The notes under the pieces: generated by a model
What the model saw: the letters and a program-made list of their open reading frames with translations, nothing else
Databases searched by the model: none
What the model was told of the DNA's origin: nothing
Translations under genes and position numbers: made by a program
Part shown: in pieces, positions 6,118 through 12,497 of the stretch
How positions within the stretch are numbered: the stretch's first letter is position 1
Layout: the number at the start of each line of letters is the position of its first letter
Source of the DNA: Parcubacteria group bacterium GW2011_GWA2_36_10
GTDB taxonomy: Bacteria > Patescibacteriota > Patescibacteriia > UBA1558 > GWA2-36-10
Direction of reading: 5' to 3'
DNA: 18,549 bases
Assembly (NCBI GenBank): GCA_000991205.1
Contig: LBRC01000009.1
Location: forward strand, 1-18,549

Positions 6118-8085
6118 TTAAACTTCAATTACCACTGGTAAGATCATGGGACGGCGTTTAGTTTTTTGGAAAATAAACTGTCCGATATTGTTGCGTAATT
6201 TTTCTTTGATCATTTCATTATCGGTAGCCATTTTTTGGCCAGTTTTATTATTATCATTGATAATTTTTTTCACTTGATTACGAATATCTTCGACGATCTC
6301 TTTATTTTCTTTCATGTAAATAAAACCGCGCGAGATAATATCTGGTGAGCTTAAAAGCTTGCCGTCTTTGCGAGACATAGTAGCGATCACCACTATCATA
6401 CCTTCGCCAGACATCATTTGGCGATCTCTTAAGACAATATTTGATACATCGCCGACGCCTAAGCCGTCGACAAAGATATAGTCTGTATTGACAGTTTCTT
6501 TGCTTAAAAATCCACCGCGTTGATCAAACTCGATCACCGAACCATTGTTAGGGACGATGATATGATTTTCAGCAATTTTTAATTCTTTAGCGATTTTGCC
6601 GGATTCTTTCAGCATGTAGTAATAAGCATAAACAGGAATATAATAGTCTGGCTTAATACTTTGCAACATGTGGACGATATCTTGTCTATTACCATGACCA
6701 GAGACGTGAATGTCCATCAATTCACCGTGGATGACATTATCACATTGGCGATAAAGACCATCTTTTAATCGTTGGATAGTATTTTCATTACCCGGGATGA
6801 TAGAAGAAGATAAAACTACGGTGTCATTTTTTTTGATTTTGATATTACGATGGGCGCCAGTGATAATACGGGATAAAACTGCATTACCTTCGCCTTGAGC
6901 GCCGGTAGCGATGATCACAAGTTTATTGTCTGGGTAGCCATTGGCTTCTTCGATTTTGATAAAAGTATGTTTTTGTGCTTTGACATAGCCAAGCTCTTTG
7001 GCGATTTCAATATTCATTTTCATACTATAGCCATCAAGGGCTACTTTTTTCCCTAGTTTTTCGGCTTGGGAAATAATCCAAGAAATTCTTTCAATCTGTG
7101 AAGAAAAAGTACCGATAATGACACGACCTGGTGCCTCGGTGATTAATTTTTCTAGATTTTTTTTCATCACTTCATGAGAGGCTGATGGTCGGACATCGAT
7201 GGCACCTAAACTTTCTAGCATCAAGATGCGTGGACTTTTTAGTTTACTTAAATGTGAGTAATCTAAAATCGGACGATTATTATTATCTCTTTCTAAAGTC
7301 CAGTCACCAGGATGAATCACGGTGCCTTGGGGTGTTTCTAAGATCATACCAACCGCATCCATAATAGAATGCTCCATTTGGAAAAATTTTAAAGTAAAAT
7401 TACCAAATTTGAATTGGTCATTTAAGCTTTGAACCATCAAAGTTTTTAGATTTTTAGCATCATGCTTTTTATAATCTTCGACTTTGTGTTTGATCATGGC
7501 CAAGGTCAAAGGACGACCTACGATCAAGGGATAGCCAAGTTTTTCTAATAAAATAGGGGAGGCACCAATATGATCCAAATGGCCATGTGAAAAAATAACG
7601 GCGCGGATATTTTTTTCTTTACCTTTAAGATATTCAGTATTAGGGATGATATAGTCGATACCTGGCATATCTTCTTCAGGAAACTGTAAGCCCATGTCTA
7701 AAATGATGATGTCTTGATTGTATTCAAAGATAGTCATATTACGACCGACTTCTTCACAGCCACCCAAAGGTATGATGCGCAATTTGTTTTGGCTGCTAGT
7801 CCTAGGCACAAAAGTTTTTTGTGGTTTAGCAGGATTAAATCGGCTGGTCTGATTTTGTTTTGATGTTTGTGGTCTATTTTGTTTTAGCGGCTTTTGACTA
7901 GCGGCGGGAGTTTGTTTAAAATTAGTCGCTGGCGTAGTAGCGTTTAAAACTTTTGCTGTTTGTTTGTTTCGATGGTGATAGCCTTGTCTTTTGTTTGGCC
8001 CGCTTCGCGGCTCTGCGAGTCGGTTGATACTTGGTGTACCAGCTGATAAAAGATTATCAGTGCTATCGGATAAATTTCTTTCCAT
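6118..8085 (-). CDS. rnj: Ribonuclease J with a long disordered N-terminal extension
   Basis: The 655-residue product is a beta-CASP metallo-beta-lactamase ribonuclease (5'-to-3' exonuclease and endonuclease in mRNA decay and rRNA maturation). The core begins near residue 101 with KLRIIPLGGCEEVGRNM. The zinc motif HGHLDH is at 167-172 and the later VSGHGNRQDI is present; the C-terminal domain ends in RRPMILPVVIEV. Residues 1-100 are low-complexity and rich in N, Q, K, P and T, beyond the roughly 555 residues of typical RNase J. Basic tails of this kind are seen in some RNase J proteins and may bind RNA. Residues about 22-34 (RLAEPRSGPNKR) are encoded by a GC-rich palindromic patch. The ATG at 8085 is preferred over a TTG at 8112, which lies inside an inverted repeat. 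It lies downstream of the solute-binding protein gene with a 72-base gap. Confidence 0.9.
   Translation of the reverse strand: MERNLSDSTDNLLSAGTPSINRLAEPRSGPNKRQGYHHRNKQTAKVLNATTPATNFKQTPAASQKPLKQNRPQTSKQNQTSRFNPAKPQKTFVPRTSSQNKLRIIPLGGCEEVGRNMTIFEYNQDIIILDMGLQFPEEDMPGIDYIIPNTEYLKGKEKNIRAVIFSHGHLDHIGASPILLEKLGYPLIVGRPLTLAMIKHKVEDYKKHDAKNLKTLMVQSLNDQFKFGNFTLKFFQMEHSIMDAVGMILETPQGTVIHPGDWTLERDNNNRPILDYSHLSKLKSPRILMLESLGAIDVRPSASHEVMKKNLEKLITEAPGRVIIGTFSSQIERISWIISQAEKLGKKVALDGYSMKMNIEIAKELGYVKAQKHTFIKIEEANGYPDNKLVIIATGAQGEGNAVLSRIITGAHRNIKIKKNDTVVLSSSIIPGNENTIQRLKDGLYRQCDNVIHGELMDIHVSGHGNRQDIVHMLQSIKPDYYIPVYAYYYMLKESGKIAKELKIAENHIIVPNNGSVIEFDQRGGFLSKETVNTDYIFVDGLGVGDVSNIVLRDRQMMSGEGMIVVIATMSRKDGKLLSSPDIISRGFIYMKENKEIVEDIRNQVKKIINDNNKTGQKMATDNEMIKEKLRNNIGQFIFQKTKRRPMILPVVIEV
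7997..8023. repeat. GC-rich palindromic patch E inside the RNase J extension
   Basis: On plus, CCGC-TTC-GCGG (8000-8010) has the same core as hairpins A-D. The longer string starts CCCGCTTCG and continues to GCGAGTCGG, sharing CCCGCTTCG and GCGAG with the two copies in uvrC. It encodes residues about 22-31 of the RNase J extension, in an otherwise AT-rich coding stretch. Confidence 0.5.
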
Positions 8086-8103
8086 AAATGTTTTGTTAAG
8101 ATA

Positions 8104-8123
8104 GATAATCAAAAAAGATTATC
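8104..8123. repeat. Inverted repeat upstream of RNase J
   Basis: GATAATC-AAAAAA-GATTATC: a perfect 7-bp inverted repeat with an A6 spacer, 19 bases before the RNase J ATG on the minus strand. A further GATTATC lies at 8052-8058, inside the start of the gene. It could be a regulator site or a leader hairpin; no function can be assigned. Confidence 0.45.
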
Positions 8124-8157
8124 CTTATTATTTAAGAGGTGATTATTTTTTAATAAA

Positions 8158-9858
8158 TTATTTAGCTAAACTTCTTTTGGTTTTTAAGAACCAAGTAGAA
8201 ATAGAGGCTAAACGATCGGCTGGTAAATTGATAAATTTCAATTCATCAAGGCCTTTGAGTTTTTTAGCTACCGGATAAGTATAGGTTGGATTATATAAAA
8301 AGATAGCTAAGTGTTGTTCTAATAATTTTTTTTCAAAAGTATTTAGATAGTCAGCTTTTTCTAAATCGTTATTTGAGTTGCGTAATTTTTCTAAAGTTTT
8401 GTCGATATCACTATTACTAAAGATACTTAAATTCAAGCCCGGAGCTGTAATTTGGCTGGAGTGCCAAAATGGGTATGGGCCAGCATTGACATTGATGATT
8501 TGTCCATAAAGTAAGACCTGATAATTGCGTGGTTCGATGATGTCTTGTCTCACCTTAGCTTTGGCGATGATATCTAATTCAACTTTGATGCCTAGATTTT
8601 CCCAAGCTTCTTTGATGAGATTGACAGCTTTAATATTTTCTTCTTGCTCAATCGTAGTTAATTTTAGAGTTAACTCTTGTTCACTTTTTTGGCGGTAGTT
8701 TGAGCCTTCTTTTAAGGTCCAACCCAAAGCCTCTAGTTCTTTTTTGGCTGCCTCTAAATCATAATCAAGGTCTTTGACATTGGCATCAAAGCCCAAAGAG
8801 CCTGGTAAAATTGGTCCTTGGATAATTTGTCCATCGTTATTCAAAGCTTCTTGTAAAATTTTATTTTTATCAATAGCTAGAGCTAGTACGCGACGAAATT
8901 TGATATCATTTAATAAACCATTTTGTTGAGGATTAAAAAATAAAGCAGTGTATTGTGGACTTTGTAAATTTTTGAAAACTACCGAATGATTTTTCATTTC
9001 TTCTTTATAGCTTTTTGGTAAATACATTAAACCATCAACATTTTTATTTTGTAAAGCTTCAGCCGCTACTTCAAAGTCGGAATAAAATTTTAAAGTCAAT
9101 TCATCGATATAAGGACGGCCTAAATAATACTTATGATTTGATTTTAAAATATAATTTTTGACATTACCGTTACTGTCTTTGGTTAAAGTCGTGAATTTAT
9201 AAGGGCCACAGCCAATTGGTTTTTTATTTAATTCGGCTAGCTCGGCACCAAAGTCTGGTATGCTGTACCAGAGGTGCTCTGGTAAGATGCCGATGGTCAA
9301 AATAGATAAAAAAGCGGCAAAGGGCTTATCTAAAATAAACTGAACTTTATAGTCATCTAGTTTATTAACGGTCACGCCATTGAAGTTGCTACGCAAAGGA
9401 CTTTTGTATTCTGGATTTTTGATACGCTCGACGGTAAAGACTACATCGTCAGCGGTAAGTGGCATGTCGTCATGCCACTTCACATCGTTTCTTAATTCAA
9501 AAGTATAAATTTTTTGTTCAGCATCGATTGCGTAGCCGCTAGCTAAATCAGGAACCAAGACACCATTGTTATCCGTGTTCATCAAACCAGAAAAAACCAG
9601 TTTGACTAAATCACGATCTACATCAGAGGTAGCAAAGGCGGGGTTAATAAAATTTGGGGTACCAATCAAGCCTTCGGTGTAAGATCCACCGTAGTCTGCT
9701 GCTAAGACAGAATTTTTGGTGTACCAAGCACTAAATATACCAGCTAGTCCAATGATTAATAAAGCGCAGGCTACACGAAAGCGTGTTTTTTCTCGCTTGT
9801 CCAAAACTTTTGGTAATTGTTTAAGCTGGTTTAAACTTGGTATTTTTTTAAGGTTCAA
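8158..9858 (-). CDS. Family 5 extracellular solute-binding protein (peptide/OppA-DppA type), membrane-anchored
   Basis: From a TTG at 9858 the product is 566 residues. A hydrophobic anchor lies at about 28-50 (VACALLIIGLAGIFSAWY), then the periplasmic-type binding domain. Family-5 signatures are PNFINPAFATSDVDRDLVKL, LVPDLASGY, YTFELRNDVKWHDDMPLTADDV and RRVLALAIDKNKILQEAL. Such proteins bind oligopeptides for an ABC importer, but no permease or ATPase gene is adjacent, so this is an orphan binding protein. It follows secG and precedes RNase J on the same strand. The start is doubtful: the frame stays open upstream to 10026 and translates sensibly, yet holds no ATG, GTG or other TTG. An ATT at 10014 followed by RKSFPTSKELLFWLKK is an alternative giving 618 residues. 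Confidence 0.85.
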   Translation of the reverse strand: MNLKKIPSLNQLKQLPKVLDKREKTRFRVACALLIIGLAGIFSAWYTKNSVLAADYGGSYTEGLIGTPNFINPAFATSDVDRDLVKLVFSGLMNTDNNGVLVPDLASGYAIDAEQKIYTFELRNDVKWHDDMPLTADDVVFTVERIKNPEYKSPLRSNFNGVTVNKLDDYKVQFILDKPFAAFLSILTIGILPEHLWYSIPDFGAELAELNKKPIGCGPYKFTTLTKDSNGNVKNYILKSNHKYYLGRPYIDELTLKFYSDFEVAAEALQNKNVDGLMYLPKSYKEEMKNHSVVFKNLQSPQYTALFFNPQQNGLLNDIKFRRVLALAIDKNKILQEALNNDGQIIQGPILPGSLGFDANVKDLDYDLEAAKKELEALGWTLKEGSNYRQKSEQELTLKLTTIEQEENIKAVNLIKEAWENLGIKVELDIIAKAKVRQDIIEPRNYQVLLYGQIINVNAGPYPFWHSSQITAPGLNLSIFSNSDIDKTLEKLRNSNNDLEKADYLNTFEKKLLEQHLAIFLYNPTYTYPVAKKLKGLDELKFINLPADRLASISTWFLKTKRSLAK

Positions 9859-10026
9859 TTGGGCTAATAACTGATGGTTGATATCTGTTTCTTTTGTGCC
9901 TAAGATTTTTGTTTTCCAATTTTTTATTTGATTTTGGCTATAACTAAATAAAGAGCTGGCTGTTTTTTTTAGCCAAAATAATAATTCTTTACTTGTGGGG
10001 AAAGATTTCCTAATAAGATTATTGTT
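9859..10026 (-). other. Open in-frame N-terminal extension of the solute-binding protein, lacking a standard start codon
   Basis: In phase with the gene at 8158-9858, 56 codons upstream of the TTG are open, bounded by TAA at 10027-10029. The translation (RKSFPTSKELLFWLKKTA, then SSLFSYSQNQIKNWKTKILG) looks like amphipathic cytosolic sequence rather than random AT-rich spacer. No ATG, GTG or TTG is present; ATT at 10012-10014 is the only plausible non-standard initiator seen. Either translation starts at a rare codon or at TTG 9858, or an ATG was lost (or miscalled) near 10014. Confidence 0.45.
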
Positions 10027-10042
10027 TTAGTTTTGTTTGTCT

Positions 10043-10066
10043 TATTCTCCGCGGACGCGGAGAATA
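10043..10066. repeat. GC-rich hairpin D between secG and the solute-binding protein gene
   Basis: TATTCTCCGC, loop GGAC, GCGGAGAATA: a perfect 10-bp stem, with an additional CGGAGA just after it (10067-10072). The core CTCCGC/GCGGAG equals that of hairpin B. No T-run follows on the minus strand (AGACAAACAAAAC), so it is not a typical terminator for secG. It lies in the 5' region of the solute-binding protein gene. Confidence 0.75.
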
Positions 10067-10100
10067 CGGAGATTAAAGCAAATTTTTGTTGAATTAAAGT

Positions 10101-10319
10101 TTAGCTTAAAAAGAAGCTAACAATAGCTGACAATAAAAATAAAACGCTTAAGACAATAGTTGCATAGAAAATAGTCTTTTCAGCTCCACGTTTGGTGCGA
10201 TAAACAGTACTAGTACCGCCAAAGCCAGCACCTAAACCAGTGCCTTTTTGTTGGACCAAAATAGCGCCAATCAAGAGCACAGAAAGCACAATCTGTAGAA
10301 TATATAAGGTATTTTTCAT
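10101..10319 (-). CDS. secG: Preprotein translocase subunit SecG
   Basis: This 72-residue protein has two transmembrane helices (about 3-23 and 50-71) joined by the conserved cytoplasmic loop. The loop reads VQQKGTGLGAGFGGTSTVYRTKRGAEKTIF, the SecG hallmark (Q-Q-K/S-G, G-L-G-A-F/G-G-G, R-G-x-E-K). SecG associates with SecYE and aids SecA-driven export. Length is typical. It has its own promoter whose -35 overlaps the uvrC stop. A 7-bp inverted repeat (TTAGCTT/AAGCTAA, 10101-10120) lies at the stop but lacks a clear U-run. No SD sequence is visible. Confidence 0.93.
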   Translation of the reverse strand: MKNTLYILQIVLSVLLIGAILVQQKGTGLGAGFGGTSTVYRTKRGAEKTIFYATIVLSVLFLLSAIVSFFLS

Positions 10320-10330
10320 ATTTTTAGCTT

Positions 10331-10367
10331 ACAGAACTTTTATATACTAACAAAAAAACAGAACTTT
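10331..10367. repeat. Ten-base direct repeats flanking the secG -10 box
   Basis: ACAGAACTTT occurs at 10331-10340 and again at 10358-10367, bracketing the -10 box of the secG promoter. It may be a paired binding site or a remnant duplication. Confidence 0.45.
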
Positions 10368-10372
10368 GTCAA
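10344..10372 (-). promoter_or_regulatory. Promoter of secG, with the uvrC stop codon inside its -35
   Basis: On the minus strand TTGACA (10367-10372) is followed by a 17-base spacer and TAGTAT (10344-10349). The TGA stop of uvrC (10369-10371) is part of this TTGACA, so the promoter starts where uvrC ends. Confidence 0.65.
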
Positions 10373-12003
10373 CTTGAGCTGCTTTTGGCTCGCCTCGCAT
10401 CGAAGTGGGCGAAAGCTCGACGATGGGCTAAACGGTAGTTTTTGATGCCAAATTTATGCGCCTGGTTACGCATATGCTGGATAAATAGCGATAAAGGCTC
10501 TTTTTTGTTGAGCTTAATACTATGTTTTTGGCCAGGCTCGCCTCGCATCGAAGCGGGTAAAAATAATTCCTCTTCTTTTTTAGCCAAAGATATTACTTTG
10601 TTTTGCCAGGCAGGTTTTAAAATAGGATAAACTGTATTTAGTTGAGCTTTGCCACCATCTAAAATAATTAGATCTGGTTCTGGCCATTCTAAATGCTCTT
10701 GGCGTCTAGCTAAAACTTGTTTTAAAGAGGCGACGTCATTTGGTCCATCAATATTTTTGATTTTAAATAAACGATATTCTTGAGAGGCAATTTTTTCATC
10801 CACAAAAACAATCATCGAGCCATAAGAAAAATTTCCTTGGATATTAGAGATATCATAGACTTCGATACGATGAGGCAGATTTTTTAAGTTTAATAATTTT
10901 TGTAAAGCTACTAAATATTTTAGCTCCGGCGCTTGGCTAAATTTTTTAGCGTAGTCTTCAGCGTTTTTATAAAGTAAATTTAAGAGTTGTTTGTTTTTAC
11001 CAATTTTGGTGACAATATTTTTTTGTAAATTTAAATTAATATTTTTTAAGTCTAAATTGATCAGACTAATTAAGCGTGGGGGAATATCAGAATTTTTAAG
11101 ATAAAATTGTTTTAAGCTTTGCTCTAAAATTTCTTGAGTATTTAGATTTAGTTTATTTTGTACTAAAAAATTAAATTTATCACCTAAAATTCCCGCGCGC
11201 ACTTGCATCACAGTCACTACCGCCTGTTTTGCTAGTAAATAAATATTTACTAGATCTTGGTTTAGTTTTGGTGAGCCGATAATTTTTTGTTTAGCCTGCA
11301 GACGCTCTAGAGCTTGGAGTTGATTTTTTTTGCTTAAAGCTTCTTCAAATTTTTTCTCGCCACTCAAAAGTTTAATTTCGTTTTCTAAAGCAGTCTTTAA
11401 AGTTTTTGTTTCACCCTTGATGATGCTGATAGCTCGATCAATTAGTTTCTGATATTCTAGGCTAGTTATTAGTTTTTCACATGGTCCTAGGCATAAGCCC
11501 AGATGATATTTTAAACAAACTTTGCCTTTGGGTAAAATCTCTAGATTTCTTTTACAGGTGCGTAGTGGTACGATGCGGTGAATCAGCTGTAGCAAAGTGC
11601 GAGCGCTCAAAGTCGAGATGTAAGGTCCAAAATATTTATCACTACTTTTGAGACTACGGCCATGTTTTAGTACTAGCCTAGGAAAAGCTTCATTAGTCAA
11701 GGCAAGATAGGCCCAAGACTTGTCATCTTTTAAAACAATGTTATATTTTGGCTGATGCTTTTTGATCTGGGCCGCCTCTAAAAGTAAGCTCTCAGTTTCG
11801 TTGTCTACTATAGTGTATTGGACTTTAGTAATTTCTTTGAGCATCTGCTGTTTTTGCTCCGTCAAAACATCAGTCTTAGCCCAATAAGAATTCACCCGTT
11901 TCCACAGGTTTTTGGCTTTGCCAATATAGATTATTTTGCCGGTATTATTTAGGAAAAAATAAATACCTGGATTTTTTGGAATATCTTTAAGATTTAGTTT
12001 CAT
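10369..12003 (-). CDS. uvrC: Excinuclease ABC subunit C without its C-terminal HhH domain
   Basis: The 544-residue product makes the dual incisions of nucleotide excision repair together with UvrA/UvrB. The GIY-YIG nuclease is at the N-terminus (GIY at 13-15, YIG at 26-28, Arg36). Four cysteines (150, 163, 171, 175) match the cluster-binding region. A UvrB-interacting UVR segment is at about 218-240. The RNase H-like nuclease has YDISN with Asp384 and ILDGG with Asp449. The usual C-terminal tandem HhH domain is missing: the protein ends soon after HKFGIKNYRLAHRR with AFAHFDARRAKSSSS. That ending and an internal insertion ASMRGEP (484-490) are both encoded by copies of one GC-rich 23-base element, in different frames. 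The ATG at 12003 places NPGIYFF normally; no SD sequence. Confidence 0.92.
   Translation of the reverse strand: MKLNLKDIPKNPGIYFFLNNTGKIIYIGKAKNLWKRVNSYWAKTDVLTEQKQQMLKEITKVQYTIVDNETESLLLEAAQIKKHQPKYNIVLKDDKSWAYLALTNEAFPRLVLKHGRSLKSSDKYFGPYISTLSARTLLQLIHRIVPLRTCKRNLEILPKGKVCLKYHLGLCLGPCEKLITSLEYQKLIDRAISIIKGETKTLKTALENEIKLLSGEKKFEEALSKKNQLQALERLQAKQKIIGSPKLNQDLVNIYLLAKQAVVTVMQVRAGILGDKFNFLVQNKLNLNTQEILEQSLKQFYLKNSDIPPRLISLINLDLKNINLNLQKNIVTKIGKNKQLLNLLYKNAEDYAKKFSQAPELKYLVALQKLLNLKNLPHRIEVYDISNIQGNFSYGSMIVFVDEKIASQEYRLFKIKNIDGPNDVASLKQVLARRQEHLEWPEPDLIILDGGKAQLNTVYPILKPAWQNKVISLAKKEEELFLPASMRGEPGQKHSIKLNKKEPLSLFIQHMRNQAHKFGIKNYRLAHRRAFAHFDARRAKSSSS
10387..10409. repeat. GC-rich element copy F at the uvrC 3' end
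   Basis: On plus it reads GGCTCGCCTCGCATCGAA followed by GTGGG. It matches the copy at 10535-10557 at 22 of 23 positions. On the coding strand it gives residues H-F-D-A-R-R-A, right where the protein ends. Confidence 0.8.
10535..10557. repeat. GC-rich element copy G inside uvrC
   Basis: On plus it reads GGCTCGCCTCGCATCGAA followed by GCGGG. In the coding direction it is read as P-A-S-M-R-G-E-P, one frame off from copy F, giving an apparent seven-residue insertion between FLP and GQKHSIKL of UvrC. Confidence 0.8.
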
Positions 12004-12037
12004 ATACTATTATCTTATAATAAATTGATAATCTAAT

Positions 12038-12063
12038 CTAGCCCTGGCATCCGCTGGGGCGGA
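12038..12063. repeat. GC-rich element H upstream of uvrC
   Basis: On plus it reads TAGCCCTGGCATCCGC followed by TGGGGCGGA. The 13-base core CCCTGGCATCCGC is identical to the minus-strand RNase J terminator at 6078-6105, where it is followed by CGGGG. It can fold as a 7-bp stem with two wobble pairs and loop ATCC. Read toward uvrC it would lie in its leader or promoter region; it has no T-run here. Confidence 0.55.
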
Positions 12064-12064
12064 G

Positions 12065-12094
12065 TTGACAGTATATTATAAAAATTGTTAGGCT
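12065..12094 (+). promoter_or_regulatory. Probable promoter of the small gene at 12131
   Basis: TTGACA (12065-12070), an 18-base spacer and TAGGCT (12089-12094). The -35 is perfect and the -10 is weak. Expected start is about 30 bases before the ATG. Confidence 0.5.
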
Positions 12095-12117
12095 TAAATA
12101 AACATTGTTCTTCAAAT

Positions 12118-12123
12118 GGAGGA
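12118..12123 (+). promoter_or_regulatory. Shine-Dalgarno GGAGGA deciding the start at 12131
   Basis: GGAGGA ends seven bases before the ATG at 12131. An earlier in-frame ATG at 12116 overlaps the SD itself and would have none. Confidence 0.75.
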
Positions 12124-12130
12124 TGGACCA

Positions 12131-12367
12131 ATGAAGTGGTCAATGAATTCATTTCGCACCTCTTGTAAAGCAGGTGGATGGGTTCTCTTGTGTGTCTTGG
12201 TTGGTTGCTGGCAGGCTTTTTATAACTGGCTATGGACATTTGCTCCTACCAGATGGTTGTTGACGATAGTGGTTATTACAATAATCTTCGGCGTTTTATT
12301 TGTATTGTGTCTCTATGCCTATATCAGGGGAATTGATTTATTTCCTACTGAACATCTTGAGGTTTAA
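12131..12367 (+). CDS. Small two-helix membrane protein, unrecognised
   Basis: The 78-residue product begins MKWSMNSFRTSC and has two hydrophobic segments, at about 15-33 and 43-67, joined by an aromatic linker (CWQAFYNWLWTFAPTRW). The second helix ends in YAYIRGIDLF with a short acidic tail. Six tryptophans occur in 78 residues. It resembles the protein at 16808 in size, two helices, Trp-rich middle and an IRG at the end of helix 2, though a common origin is not proven. The start is set by the SD at 12118. The gene stands alone with a promoter and a strong terminator, between the divergent uvrC and the gene at 12536. Function unknown. Confidence 0.65.
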   Translation: MKWSMNSFRTSCKAGGWVLLCVLVGCWQAFYNWLWTFAPTRWLLTIVVITIIFGVLFVLCLYAYIRGIDLFPTEHLEV

Positions 12368-12392
12368 TGTGAGCCAGCCACCATGCGTTTAA

Positions 12393-12426
12393 AAAACCAC
12401 CCCAATCAGGGTGGTTTTCATTTTGA
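12393..12426 (+). terminator. Intrinsic terminator of the gene at 12131
   Basis: AAAACCACCC, loop CAATCA, GGGTGGTTTT: a perfect 10-bp stem ending in TTTT and followed by CATTTTGATTT, 25 bases after the stop codon. Nearly symmetric, so it could act on both strands. Confidence 0.88.
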
Positions 12427-12438
12427 TTTAAATTAGCC

Positions 12439-12467
12439 TTGACATAAGATATTATTTTTAGTAGAGT
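12439..12467 (+). promoter_or_regulatory. Promoter of the gene at 12536
   Basis: TTGACA (12439-12444), a 17-base spacer and TAGAGT (12462-12467). The same AGTAGAGTAA context is used in the promoter at 16742-16770. A second TTGACA at 12492-12497 has no -10 at a suitable distance. Confidence 0.65.
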
Positions 12468-12497
12468 AAAAGTATAAAAGCCGTTAGTATCTTGACA

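Noticed and set aside
8086..8112. TTG start for RNase J, adding nine residues
   Set aside because: An ATG follows at 8085, and the TTG lies within the GATAATC inverted repeat.
10043..10066. Hairpin D as the secG terminator
   Set aside because: No T-run follows on the minus strand, and the same hairpin core occurs at non-terminator positions elsewhere in the window.
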